The notes beneath the pieces were generated by a model that made no database searches, was not told the origin of the DNA, and saw only the letters and a list, made by a program, of their open reading frames with translations. A stretch of 64,000 bases of DNA from positions 1,674,001 through 1,738,000 of the forward strand of contig LR632930.1 of NCBI GenBank assembly GCA_902167325.1, written 5' to 3'. The stretch's first letter is position 1, and every line of letters starts with the position of its first letter. The position numbers and the translations under genes were made by a program. The stretch is from Chitinophaga pinensis. Its GTDB lineage: Bacteria; Bacteroidota; Bacteroidia; Chitinophagales; Chitinophagaceae. This document shows positions 18,141-26,721 of the stretch, one piece after another.

Positions 18141-18170
18141 ATGCTTTGGTGAATTGTCATTTTGGTCATA

Positions 18171-18434
18171 CCTACTGACATGCTACTGCCATCCTTCAGT
18201 GATCCTTCAGTGGTGTTCAGTGGTGGTATAGGTTTGAGGGTGTTTGACTGAAGGATCACTGAAGGTTCACTGAAGGATTACTGAATAATTGCTAATGGTC
18301 AAATAGGTTGGCTGTTTTGCAAAACCTACTGACATGCTACTGCCATCCTCCATCCATGTCCAGCAATAGCAAGGGTTTGATGAAAGTTGGGGTGGAGGAT
18401 GGATGAAGGATGGATGGAGGTTCGGTGAACAAAA
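18171..18434. repeat. Array A: 11-bp-period degenerate repeat, two 154-bp-spaced modules
   Basis: The stretch can be written as 24 units of 11 bp. CCTACTGACAT and GCTACTGCCAT occur at 18171..18192 and again, identical, at 18325..18346, 154 bp (14 x 11) apart. The first pair is followed by CCTTCAGTGAT and CCTTCAGTGGT and later by CTGAAGGATCA, CTGAAGGTTCA, CTGAAGGATTA. The second pair is followed by CCTCCATCCAT and later GATGAAGGATG, GATGGAGGTTC. The later units are near reverse complements of the earlier ones, so each module can fold into a long hairpin. It lies between the 3' ends of two convergent transcription units. The rest of the gap, 18435..18564, shows nothing I can name. Confidence 0.8.
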
Positions 18435-18564
18435 GATATTTCATCACACAGTTTATGCATGCTCGTCCCGGCTTTTAGGCTATGACGTCACAAATTTTAA
18501 ACTCGGGTTCGATTTCATCGTAAGTTTGAAACGTAAAAGGGGGAAGACAGGGGAAGGAAAATGA

Positions 18565-19515
18565 TCAGAGTGATCCAAGGCGGGAACAGGTTGCGCGGAA
18601 CTCGTCCCAGATTTCGTGGAGTACGGCAGCAGCTGGCTTTATTTCCCGGATGAGGGCGCTTACCTGGCCAATTTCCAGCTCGCCTTCTTCCAGCTGTCCT
18701 TCGAACATGCCTTTTTTGGCGCGGCCTCTCCCGAGGAGGGTTTTCAGTTTTTCGATATCGGCCCCTTCGGTTTCCGCCTGGCGTACTGCATCGAAGAACG
18801 AATTTTTTAACATCCTTACGGGAGTCAGTTGTTTGAGAGAAAGCATGGTATCGCCTTCGCCTGCATTCACCACGGCTTGTTTAAATGCTTCGTGGGATGA
18901 TGCTTCGGGAGTGGCTACAAACCGGCTGCCTACCTGCACGCCAGAAGCGCCCAGTGCAAAAGCTGCCGCCATCGCCTTTCCGCTTCCGATACCGCCCGCG
19001 GCAATTACCGGAATGCTTACAGCCGATGCAACCGCGGGAATGAGCACCATGGTGGTGGTTTCTTCCCGCCCATTGTGGCCCCCGGCTTCGAAGCCTTCTG
19101 CCACCACGGCATCTACACCAGCCTCCTGGCTCTTCAGCGCAAATTTACTGCTGGATACTACGTGTACCACTTTCACGCCGTGTTCCTTCAGCAGTGACGT
19201 CCAGGTTTTGGGATTGCCTGCAGAAGTGAATACCACAGGCACTTTCTCCTCAAGAATGATTTGAATATGCTGGTCGAGATCAGGGTAAAGGAGCGGGACG
19301 TTAACGCCGAAAGGTTTATCAGTAGCTGCTTTGCACTTTTGAATGTGTTCCCGCAAAACGTTTGGATACATGCTTCCCGCACCGATTACGCCCAGTCCGC
19401 CGGCATTGCTCACCGCACTGGCGAGGCGCCAGCCGCTGGCCCAGATCATGCCTGCCTGGATAATGGGATAGTCGATTCCGAATAGTTGCGTAACGGGATT
19501 GGGGAATGCAGCCAT
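18565..19515 (-). CDS. Nitronate monooxygenase / FabK-like flavoprotein
   Basis: The 316-aa product has the TIM-barrel pattern of the 2-nitropropane dioxygenase family: GIDYPIIQAGMIWASGWRLA, SNAGGLGVIGAGSM, FGVNVPLLYPDL, VVAEGFEAGGHNG, IPVIAAGGIGSGKAMAAAFA and GVQVGSRFVATPE, which bind FMN. It could oxidise nitronates or, less likely, reduce enoyl-ACP as FabK does; the sequence alone does not decide. The ATG at 19515 was chosen over an upstream one that would overlap the next gene. It lies 16 bp after the nucleotidyltransferase gene, so they probably form an operon. Confidence 0.88.
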   Translation of the reverse strand: MAAFPNPVTQLFGIDYPIIQAGMIWASGWRLASAVSNAGGLGVIGAGSMYPNVLREHIQKCKAATDKPFGVNVPLLYPDLDQHIQIILEEKVPVVFTSAGNPKTWTSLLKEHGVKVVHVVSSSKFALKSQEAGVDAVVAEGFEAGGHNGREETTTMVLIPAVASAVSIPVIAAGGIGSGKAMAAAFALGASGVQVGSRFVATPEASSHEAFKQAVVNAGEGDTMLSLKQLTPVRMLKNSFFDAVRQAETEGADIEKLKTLLGRGRAKKGMFEGQLEEGELEIGQVSALIREIKPAAAVLHEIWDEFRATCSRLGSL

Positions 19516-19531
19516 TAGTACTGAATTAGTT

Positions 19532-20524
19532 TTAGCCGAGATCAATTTCCGTGTTATCACCAATATTGAGGCTCTGGCTAAGTCCGCGGATATTGGCATC
19601 GCTGCCGATGAGTGACGATTTCAGTACCACTTCGTACAGATTACTGAACGAGCCAATGATGGAATCTTTCACGATAGAATAACTGATAACGGTATTATCG
19701 CCGATGGCCACATTTGGACCGATAATGCTGTTTTTAATATTACAGCCTTCGCCGATGCTTACGGGTGGGATAATGATCGTGTTCTCGTAAGGGAGCACCG
19801 GGCTGGCGGAGAGTTTATATTTCTTCAGCAGCGTGGCATTGGTTTCGAGCAATGTTTCTTTACGGCCGCAATCGAACCAGTTGTTCACTTTGAAGGCATT
19901 GAACTGTACACCGTGCTGGATCATGCATTCGAGCGCGTCAGTAAGCTGGAACTCGTCGTGCGAGCGCATTTGCTGGCGAATATTGTCTTCCAGGCATTTG
20001 TACAACTGATCCGTTTCCCGGATCTTGTACATACCTACCAGCGCCAGATTCGACTTGGGGATTTGTGGCTTCTCAATCACCCGGGTGATGGATAAGTTTT
20101 CCGTGATCTCCGCCACACCGAAGTTGCGGGGATCATCCACACGCTTCACACCGAGTACGGAAACTGGGGAGTTGATCACTTCTTTGAAGTCTACCTCCAC
20201 AATGGTGTCGCCCAATACGATCAGTACTTCATCTCCCGCCACTACTTCTTTCGTGAGCAAAATGGCGTGGCCTGTGCCTTCGCGGGAATTCTGCTGAACG
20301 AAGTGAGTGGTGAGGTCAGGATATTTCTTTTCTACATAATGCTGAATCTTTTCTCCGAGATAACCCACCACGAACACGAATTCGCGGATGCCGGATTCCA
20401 CCAGCTGGTCCACGATTATGCTCAGGATGGTACGCCCCGCCAGCGGAATTAGTGCTTTCGGTTGCGTATATGTATGCGGGCGCAGTTTGGTGCCTGCACC
20501 GGCGACTGGAATGATTGCCTTCAT
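19532..20524 (-). CDS. Sugar-1-phosphate nucleotidyltransferase
   Basis: The 330-aa product starts MKAIIPVAGAGTKLRPHTYT, with PKALIPLAGRTILS as the nucleotide-binding loop, GTGHAILLTKE, and VLGDTIVEVDF for the metal-binding Asp. The C-terminal 90 residues (IIPPVSIGEGCNIKNSIIGP, VAIGDNTVISYSIVKDSIIG) are hexapeptide repeats of a left-handed beta-helix. It should make an NDP-sugar from a sugar phosphate, for glycan synthesis; the sugar is not determined. It reads divergently from glyA. Confidence 0.9.
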   Translation of the reverse strand: MKAIIPVAGAGTKLRPHTYTQPKALIPLAGRTILSIIVDQLVESGIREFVFVVGYLGEKIQHYVEKKYPDLTTHFVQQNSREGTGHAILLTKEVVAGDEVLIVLGDTIVEVDFKEVINSPVSVLGVKRVDDPRNFGVAEITENLSITRVIEKPQIPKSNLALVGMYKIRETDQLYKCLEDNIRQQMRSHDEFQLTDALECMIQHGVQFNAFKVNNWFDCGRKETLLETNATLLKKYKLSASPVLPYENTIIIPPVSIGEGCNIKNSIIGPNVAIGDNTVISYSIVKDSIIGSFSNLYEVVLKSSLIGSDANIRGLSQSLNIGDNTEIDLG

Positions 20525-20688
20525 GAATCGGTTTTGAGATGGTTCACTGCTACAGTTAACCTAATCACTTTGCTTCAGCGGGCAAATTACGGAATAACGG
20601 GCAATAAATAAATGACAACAGACTGATCTGGAAAAGACATTAGGAATTTGATGTATATGGCCAGATGCTTCTTTTCATCAATTACAAG

Positions 20689-20719
20689 TTTATAATTAAT
20701 GGGAAGATGATTAATTTTG
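20689..20719 (+). promoter_or_regulatory. Promoter of glyA
   Basis: TAATTTTG at 20712..20719 matches the -7 consensus TAnnTTTG, and TTTA at 20689..20692 stands exactly 19 bp upstream as a three-of-four match to the -33 TTTG. The ATG of glyA follows 21 bp downstream. Confidence 0.6.
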
Positions 20720-20739
20720 CATCTTAAATTTTCTTTCAC

Positions 20740-22020
20740 ATGCAAAGAGACCAGCAGATCTTCGATATCATCCGCCAGGAACTGGATAGGCAGCGCCATG
20801 GCATTGAACTGATTGCTTCTGAGAACTTCACGAGCTATCAGGTAATGCAGGCCATGGGCAACGTAATGACCAATAAGTACGCCGAAGGCTACCCCGGACG
20901 CCGCTATTATGGCGGATGTGAAGTGGTGGACCTGAGCGAGCAGCTGGCCATCGACCGTGCCAAACAGATTTTTGGTATTGAATATGCCAACGTGCAGCCA
21001 CACTCCGGCGCACAGGCCAATGCGGCAGTTCTGCTGGCTATCCTCCAGGCGGGCGATAAAATCCTCGGTCTGGATCTGAGCATGGGCGGTCACCTTACCC
21101 ATGGTTCCGCGGTAAACTTCTCCGGAAAGTTGTACCAGCCGTTCTTTTACGGTGTAAATAAAGAAACCGGCCTCGTAGAATACGACCAGATGGAAGCCGT
21201 GGCCCTTGCAGAAAAGCCTAAATTGATCATCTGCGGTGCTTCTGCTTACAGCCGCGACTGGGATTACGCCCGCATCCGCGCCATCGCTGATAAAATAGGT
21301 GCTTTCGTAATGGCAGACATCGCGCATCCTGCGGGTCTCATTGCAAAAGGACTGCTCAATTCTCCCTTCGAGCATTGCCATTTCGTAACTACCACCACCC
21401 ACAAAACCCTTCGCGGTCCCCGCGGTGGTATGATCATGATGGGCAAGGATTTCGAAAACCCCTTCGGTCTCAAAACTCCGAAAGGCGAAATCCGCATGAT
21501 GTCTAACCTGCTGGATATGGCAGTGTTCCCCGGCATCCAGGGCGGCCCGCTCGAGCACGTGATTGCTGCTAAAGCAGTTTCGTTCTTCGAGATCCTTTCC
21601 GACGATTACGATCAATACGCACGTCAGGTAATCCGCAACGCACAGGCGATGTCCCGCTCCTTTGTGGAAAAAGGCTACCAGATCATCTCCGGTGGCACCG
21701 ATAACCACCTTATGCTCATCGACCTCCGCAATAAGAACATCTCCGGTAAGAAAGCCGAAAATGTACTGGTGCAGGCAGATATCACCGCTAACAAGAACAT
21801 GGTGCCTTACGACGATAAATCTCCCTTCGTTACCTCCGGCATCCGCCTCGGCGTTCCCGCCATCACTACCCGTGGCCTGAAAGAAGACCATATGCCACAA
21901 GTGGTGGAATGGATCGATAAACTGCTGATGGACTCAGACAACGAAGGTCTTCAGAAGAGCATCCGTGGAGAAGTGAACGAATTCATGAAACAATTCCCCC
22001 TCTACCCTGAAATGGGCTGA
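20740..22020 (+). CDS. glyA: Serine hydroxymethyltransferase
   Basis: The 426-aa PLP enzyme interconverts serine and glycine with transfer of a one-carbon unit to tetrahydrofolate in the cytoplasm. Family signatures include [55 protein letters not shown], and [15 protein letters not shown] with the PLP-binding Lys near residue 226. Length is normal. It is a single-gene unit with a good promoter and a long terminator shared with the convergent gene. Confidence 0.98.
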   Translation: MQRDQQIFDIIRQELDRQRHGIELIASENFTSYQVMQAMGNVMTNKYAEGYPGRRYYGGCEVVDLSEQLAIDRAKQIFGIEYANVQPHSGAQANAAVLLAILQAGDKILGLDLSMGGHLTHGSAVNFSGKLYQPFFYGVNKETGLVEYDQMEAVALAEKPKLIICGASAYSRDWDYARIRAIADKIGAFVMADIAHPAGLIAKGLLNSPFEHCHFVTTTTHKTLRGPRGGMIMMGKDFENPFGLKTPKGEIRMMSNLLDMAVFPGIQGGPLEHVIAAKAVSFFEILSDDYDQYARQVIRNAQAMSRSFVEKGYQIISGGTDNHLMLIDLRNKNISGKKAENVLVQADITANKNMVPYDDKSPFVTSGIRLGVPAITTRGLKEDHMPQVVEWIDKLLMDSDNEGLQKSIRGEVNEFMKQFPLYPEMG

Positions 22021-22042
22021 GCCGAATAAAGGTTTGTAATGT

Positions 22043-22085
22043 AAAAGGCCGGTCCGGAGCGCTATTGCTCCAGGACCGGCCTTTT
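22043..22085. terminator. Bidirectional terminator between glyA and beta-helix gene
   Basis: Arms AAAAGGCCGGTCC and GGACCGGCCTTTT pair over 13 bp, and an inner GGAGC/GCTCC pair extends the stem. It serves both convergent genes. Confidence 0.88.
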
Positions 22086-22100
22086 ACGTTTGTATATATT

Positions 22101-24449
22101 TTACTTCGCCAGCACCACCTCCTGTTCGCGCTGGTTGCGGAACACGATCACTTTCAGGTTGGAGCGCCATGCAATGGGCTGATATACAGCGAAGAAGTCT
22201 TTAAGGGAAGTGATCGGTTGTCCATCCAGCTTAAGTACCACATCGTTGGAGCGCATGCCGGCCTTGTAAGCCTCGCTGCCCTGGGGTACTTCCACGAAAT
22301 AGGCGCCTTTCTCATCGGGCAGGCCAGTGGCGGAGCGTTCGCCTAATCCTTCGATATTCTTCACTTTTGCACCCTTCCATTCAATCAGGTCGCCTTTGCC
22401 CGCAGCGGCGGAGAGGAGCACAGTAGGCAGGGGAACGGGTGCGGCAAGTTTTTTATACGCGGCCACCCTGGTGCCGAAGTTATCGATGGGGAAATCGCGG
22501 TATGTAACATAGCGCGGCTTGCTGCCCTTTTTTAACCTGTAGTCTCCTTTCGCGAAATTGACAAATTGCAGATCTATCACCGTGGAATGCGCATCGGTTC
22601 CGCGTTTCTGCGCGGCTTCCAGAGACGCTTTGTCGGGGAAAAAATTGAAATCTACCTTCTTGCCCCATGTATTTACCTGTATAGGTTTGTAATCTGTAGT
22701 GACAACGTTGGCGGTAAATTCATCATTGCTGTTCGCGAACCATACGTGGGGATGAAAAGTATTATTGATCATGAGGTTGTGATGCACTCTCCTGAAGAAA
22801 CCTTCCCGAAGCTTTAATCCGCCATTCAGGCACACATTGTTGTAAATATCGTAGTAGGAAGAGCCGTCGTCCAGATCAATGTCCCAGCCATGGTCACAAC
22901 GGAAGCGGTTGTCGCGGATGATGGTGGTGCCGAGTATGTCGAGTTTAGTGAGAGCAATATTAGCAATAGTGGCGCTATCCATGATCCTGCGGTTAGGGTG
23001 CCAGTAGCGGTCGCGGCCCCAGCTGTTGAACGCTCCGTGATCGCCGGTTTCGAGTACTGTGTTGTACACATCATTGTACTCGATGAGATGGCCGCCGAAT
23101 GTACCCTCACTTACGTTGATACCTGCACGTGGTACGTTGTGGATCGTGTTGTTGGCAACCCTGATGGCATTTGCGATACTGATCTGTACACCTGCAGATT
23201 GCTTCTCGATCTCACCGGAAAACTGGATGAGGTTGTCCGATGCACTGCAGCTTTTAGGGTAGTTATCTGATTTTGGTCCGGGTGTGAAGTCCATTTCACT
23301 GAACGGCACTGCCTCGTTGTATTCGAAAGCGGGAGAGCGTACTGCGTCCGGATTACCGACAAACGCGATGCCGGATGCGCCGGCCCGGTAGATCAGGTTA
23401 CTGTCGATGCGCACGTTCCTGTTGTAGTTGTTCACGAACACTGCATTACCTCCCACTTCGTCAAAAACACAATTGGTTACTGCAGATTGTTCGGCTCCTT
23501 CCACCAGTACGGCGCCGCCGCGGTAGATGGTCCAGTCGCTGCGCAGGAGCGGCTCTTTCGTAAACATGAAAGTACGGGTGTTGCCAGTGAATGTAATGCC
23601 ACGGATGGTGACATTCTTCAATGGCTGCCCCATGCTTCCTTTCAGCACGATGAGTTCAGTCAGCTGTGCGTATGCAATATTTGATGAAGGTTTCTGCCCG
23701 TTTGCAGGCTGGAAGTAAAGCGTTTTATCAGCGGCATCATAATACCATTCCTCAGGTGCATCCAGCTCTTCGCGAACGTTCTCCACGAAGCGGTGCTCGG
23801 CATGCAGGCCCATCTGGCGATTGTTCTGCCATCCGCCTTCCAGTTTTGCCGTTCCATCGGCATTTACACCGGTAATGATATAATGATAGCCGCCCCACTC
23901 TGCACGATGCAGCGCATGAACGATGGTACCTTCAGGCTTCTTCCAGGATTTTATTCTGTCAGGAGAAAGCGCATCTGCCGATGTACCGTGGTAGAAGCGT
24001 GCGGAGGAGTCGTAGTTGGGATAACGTGCTGAGATCTTAAGTTTACCATCTATATACAGCCGGTCTATGGAAGTGATATTCCCGGGAAGAGCGGCTTTCC
24101 AGATTCCCTTTTCGCCTGCTTCCCAGTTTACTTTCAGCGGGTGAGCGCCGGAGAGTACGGGCTTTTCTCCCGGATTGGCAGAGATTTGAAATGGCTTGCC
24201 GGAGGGATTATCGTCTGGTGTTATTAACCATGTACTATCAAGGTAATAGGTGCCGCCTCGTAGAATAACGTGTGTGGCACTGTTGGGTGATTTACGCCAG
24301 ACTTCCCTGGCACCGTTGATAGTTGCTTTGGGTTGGGCTTTTGTGCCGGGGTTAGCATCGTTGCCGGAAGGTGACAGATAAACGTGGGTTTCCTGCGGCA
24401 GTGCTGCAAGAGGGAATAGCAGACTGGAGGATAATATCCATTTCAACAT
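22101..24449 (-). CDS. Secreted right-handed beta-helix protein with C-terminal PDZ domain
   Basis: This 782-aa protein has a signal peptide (LKWILSSSLLFPLAALPQE), then VYLSPSGNDANPGTKAQPKA, the usual start of secreted parallel beta-helix enzymes. The middle (about 270-640) is rich in short N/V/I repeats such as NVTIRGITFTGNTRTF, NAVFVNNYNRNVRID and NAIRVANNTIHNVPRAGINV, the coils of a right-handed beta-helix. The last 85 residues form a PDZ-like domain (GAYFVEVPQGSEAYKAGMRS, DVVLKLDGQPITSLKDFFAV). It may be a polysaccharide lyase or glycosidase; no catalytic residues can be assigned. It stands alone. Confidence 0.85.
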   Translation of the reverse strand: MLKWILSSSLLFPLAALPQETHVYLSPSGNDANPGTKAQPKATINGAREVWRKSPNSATHVILRGGTYYLDSTWLITPDDNPSGKPFQISANPGEKPVLSGAHPLKVNWEAGEKGIWKAALPGNITSIDRLYIDGKLKISARYPNYDSSARFYHGTSADALSPDRIKSWKKPEGTIVHALHRAEWGGYHYIITGVNADGTAKLEGGWQNNRQMGLHAEHRFVENVREELDAPEEWYYDAADKTLYFQPANGQKPSSNIAYAQLTELIVLKGSMGQPLKNVTIRGITFTGNTRTFMFTKEPLLRSDWTIYRGGAVLVEGAEQSAVTNCVFDEVGGNAVFVNNYNRNVRIDSNLIYRAGASGIAFVGNPDAVRSPAFEYNEAVPFSEMDFTPGPKSDNYPKSCSASDNLIQFSGEIEKQSAGVQISIANAIRVANNTIHNVPRAGINVSEGTFGGHLIEYNDVYNTVLETGDHGAFNSWGRDRYWHPNRRIMDSATIANIALTKLDILGTTIIRDNRFRCDHGWDIDLDDGSSYYDIYNNVCLNGGLKLREGFFRRVHHNLMINNTFHPHVWFANSNDEFTANVVTTDYKPIQVNTWGKKVDFNFFPDKASLEAAQKRGTDAHSTVIDLQFVNFAKGDYRLKKGSKPRYVTYRDFPIDNFGTRVAAYKKLAAPVPLPTVLLSAAAGKGDLIEWKGAKVKNIEGLGERSATGLPDEKGAYFVEVPQGSEAYKAGMRSNDVVLKLDGQPITSLKDFFAVYQPIAWRSNLKVIVFRNQREQEVVLAK

Positions 24450-24527
24450 AGTTGGTTATTTATGTGCCGAAGTTACCCCGGTACATTTACCCCGGGTGAT
24501 AGTAATTGAACTATTTATAACAAATTA

Positions 24528-24558
24528 TTTGGAAGTTCGGAAGTTACTGCTACATTTG
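24528..24558 (+). promoter_or_regulatory. Canonical Bacteroidota promoter of the YtrA-type operon
   Basis: TTTG at 24528..24531, exactly 19 bp, then TACATTTG at 24551..24558: a full match to TTTG-N19-TAnnTTTG. The start codon of the ATPase gene is 53 bp downstream. Confidence 0.8.
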
Positions 24559-24560
24559 TG

Positions 24561-24582
24561 GTGTACTAGTTAGATAGTACAC
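24561..24582 (+). promoter_or_regulatory. Probable operator of the GntR/YtrA regulator
   Basis: A perfect inverted repeat GTGTACTA-N6-TAGTACAC sits 2 bp after the -7 element, where transcription should start. A bound dimer there would block RNA polymerase. The operon encodes a YtrA-type GntR repressor (26335..26712), which makes it the natural ligand of this site (inference). Confidence 0.7.
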
Positions 24583-24610
24583 TAGTAAGTCAACCAATAA
24601 CCCGTTTATT

Positions 24611-25447
24611 ATGGTATCCCTTCACGACCTTACCTTTTCTTACCCCGGCAGCAAGCCGGTACTGGACGGGCTTAGCCTGACGCTTGAGCCGGGCCGCATC
24701 TACGGGCTGCTGGGGCAGAACGGTGCCGGAAAGAGCACATTGCTGTATCAGCTGGCCGGCCTGCTCTTCCCGGATTCCGGAACTTGCAGGGTAGGTAATT
24801 ATGAGCCTTCCCGCCGCGAGCCTGCTTTTCTTCAGTCGGTGTACATCGTACCGGAAACCTTCCGGTTACCAGACCTTTCCGTCCAGTCTTACGTCAGGCT
24901 GCACGCACCGTTTTACCCCGGCTTTAACGCGGAGATCTGCCAATCCATTCTGCAGCAATTCCTGATAACAGGCAATGACAAACTGAGCAGCCTGAGCCAC
25001 GGTCAGCAAAAGAAGTTCCATATTGCCTTTGCCATAGCTACCGGTGCGAAGCTCCTGTTGCTCGATGAGCCTACCAACGGCCTCGACATACCATCCAAAC
25101 AGCAGTTCCGCAAGATCATCGCAGGACACCTTCGGGAAGACCAGTGTATGGTTATCAGCACGCACCAGGTGAGGGACCTCGACAGTCTGATCGATGACAT
25201 TCTGATCCTCAACGAAGGGCGCATCTTGCTTCAGGCGCCGGTTTCGCTGATCACGGAACGCCTCGTGTTTAAGAAAGTGAAAAGCCATGGAGAAAGCGGT
25301 AAACCGCTGTATGCCGAAGAAGCGCTGGGAGGCTTTGCTGTAATTGCACGCAATACAAACGAAGAAAGCTCGCGGCTGGATATGGAGCTGCTATTCAACG
25401 CGGCGCTTTCCGGTAACGATTCCATCCTCCCTATTTTACAAGATTAA
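24611..25447 (+). CDS. ABC transporter ATP-binding protein (YtrB-like)
   Basis: The 278-aa product has Walker A GLLGQNGAGKSTLLYQLAG, signature LSHGQQKKFHIAFA, Walker B LLLLDEPTNGLDIPSK and the switch His in VISTHQVRD. It is the first gene of an operon with a membrane protein and a YtrA-type regulator, the usual arrangement of YtrA-controlled exporters that respond to cell-envelope stress in other bacteria. The substrate is not visible. The gap to the next gene is 13 bp. Confidence 0.92.
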   Translation: MVSLHDLTFSYPGSKPVLDGLSLTLEPGRIYGLLGQNGAGKSTLLYQLAGLLFPDSGTCRVGNYEPSRREPAFLQSVYIVPETFRLPDLSVQSYVRLHAPFYPGFNAEICQSILQQFLITGNDKLSSLSHGQQKKFHIAFAIATGAKLLLLDEPTNGLDIPSKQQFRKIIAGHLREDQCMVISTHQVRDLDSLIDDILILNEGRILLQAPVSLITERLVFKKVKSHGESGKPLYAEEALGGFAVIARNTNEESSRLDMELLFNAALSGNDSILPILQD

Positions 25448-25460
25448 AAAAAATCAGTGT

Positions 25461-26315
25461 ATGAACTTTTCACTTCAGCGTTGTATACAGTTGCTCAGGC
25501 TGCAATTTGTTACAGACCGAAAAATATATGGCTACGGTACACTGGCGCTATTCGCCATTCAACTCTCGGTTTTGTTGTATTACACTTATTCAAATTCCGA
25601 CGGGCTTTATTTCGATAAGCAGAAAGAACTGGCCGAACAGGGTTTGCTCATATTCAATTTCATGACGGCGGCCTGGTGTTTTAAAAGCCTGCATGGCCGG
25701 TCTACCCGGTTACAGGCGCTAATGTTGCCTGTTACGGTAATGGAGCGCCTGGCGGTGGGAGTATTTTTTACGGTAGTTCTGTTTCCCGTCGTTTATTTGC
25801 TTACATACCTCGCGAGTGGCGGTATAGCGCATTATATCGATAGTCAGGTATTGCAGAGCGGAAATAGGTTTTACTATTTCAACCGCATTGGTGGTATCGG
25901 TTGGGGATTCCTGATGGCCAACCTGGTATTCGTACTAATTGGATTGGCGGGCAGCGCAGTTTTCCGGAAGCTGGCGATAGCCAAGTCTATCGTCTCATTG
26001 GCGATCCTCTTCGTGTTCATAAATTTTGGTAACGATATTTTGGGGATGCTATTGCTGGATAATAAGCCATTAACGGAAAGCATGCGGGAGCCAATGAAGG
26101 ATGGCCGTACGCCAGACCGGAAATCATGGGAAACGCATAGCCCATTTTCTTCATGGCGCTTTACTACCAGCGATAAAGACGGACAGTTTTTACGAACGTA
26201 TGAGATGAAGGTACCGGAATATCTCAATTGGATCGAGAATATTACCGGTTACCTGATGCTATTGGCTTTGCCGTATTTGACCGTTTTAAAACTACGCGAA
26301 CAGGAATTATCCTGA
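25461..26315 (+). CDS. Membrane subunit of the ABC transporter
   Basis: The 284-aa product begins MNFSLQRCIQLLRLQFVTDR and has about six hydrophobic segments, among them YGTLALFAIQLSVLLYYTYS, LAVGVFFTVVLFPVVYLLTY, GFLMANLVFVLIGLAGSAVF, IVSLAILFVFINFGNDILGM and a final ITGYLMLLALPYLTVLKL. There is no recognisable name beyond ABC-2-like membrane protein. The ATG at 25461 avoids a long overlap with the ATPase gene. It should form the channel for the ATPase encoded immediately upstream. Confidence 0.75.
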   Translation: MNFSLQRCIQLLRLQFVTDRKIYGYGTLALFAIQLSVLLYYTYSNSDGLYFDKQKELAEQGLLIFNFMTAAWCFKSLHGRSTRLQALMLPVTVMERLAVGVFFTVVLFPVVYLLTYLASGGIAHYIDSQVLQSGNRFYYFNRIGGIGWGFLMANLVFVLIGLAGSAVFRKLAIAKSIVSLAILFVFINFGNDILGMLLLDNKPLTESMREPMKDGRTPDRKSWETHSPFSSWRFTTSDKDGQFLRTYEMKVPEYLNWIENITGYLMLLALPYLTVLKLREQELS

Positions 26316-26334
26316 AACGCCCTAAGAATAAACA

Positions 26335-26712
26335 ATGGAATTTAATAACCAATTATCCATTTACCTCCAGATAGCCGACCATGTTTGCGACCGTATTCAG
26401 CTGCGGGAGTGGGCACCTGAAGAAAAGATACCTTCCGTACGCGAGCTTGCGGTGACCCTGGAAGTAAATCCAAATACGGTGATGCGCTCTTACGAGCACC
26501 TCCAGCAACTGGGTGTCATCTATACGCGGCGCGGCCTCGGATATTTCGTTGCGCCGGACGCGGTGGCTAAAATAACAGCACTTCGGAAAGAGCTGTTCCT
26601 GCAGGAAGAGCTGCCGCAGTTTTTCAGGAAAATTTATCTCCTTGGTATCGGGCTCGACGAGCTGAAGGACCGGTACGAGAAATTTAAAAACCGCCAGGCA
26701 AAGGCGCATTAA
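26335..26712 (+). CDS. GntR-family regulator, YtrA subfamily
   Basis: The 125-aa product has a GntR winged helix (QLSIYLQIADHVCDRIQLRE, KIPSVRELAVTLEVNPNTVM, YEHLQQLGVIYTRRGLGYFV) followed by a short C-terminal helical stretch of about 45 residues and no large effector domain. That size is typical of the YtrA subfamily, which represses ABC operons. It most likely binds the GTGTACTA palindrome at 24561..24582 and controls its own operon. Confidence 0.92.
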   Translation: MEFNNQLSIYLQIADHVCDRIQLREWAPEEKIPSVRELAVTLEVNPNTVMRSYEHLQQLGVIYTRRGLGYFVAPDAVAKITALRKELFLQEELPQFFRKIYLLGIGLDELKDRYEKFKNRQAKAH

Positions 26713-26721
26713 CAACTTCTA

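Noticed and set aside
18499..18525. tRNA-like T-loop string GGGTTCGATTTC
   Set aside because: No matching acceptor, D or anticodon stems around it; also contains a single ATTTCATCG that appears to be chance.
20587..21900. Long minus-strand open frame of 437 codons
   Set aside because: It lies antisense to glyA, which has all family signatures; the translated sequence shows no domain and reflects codon bias of glyA.
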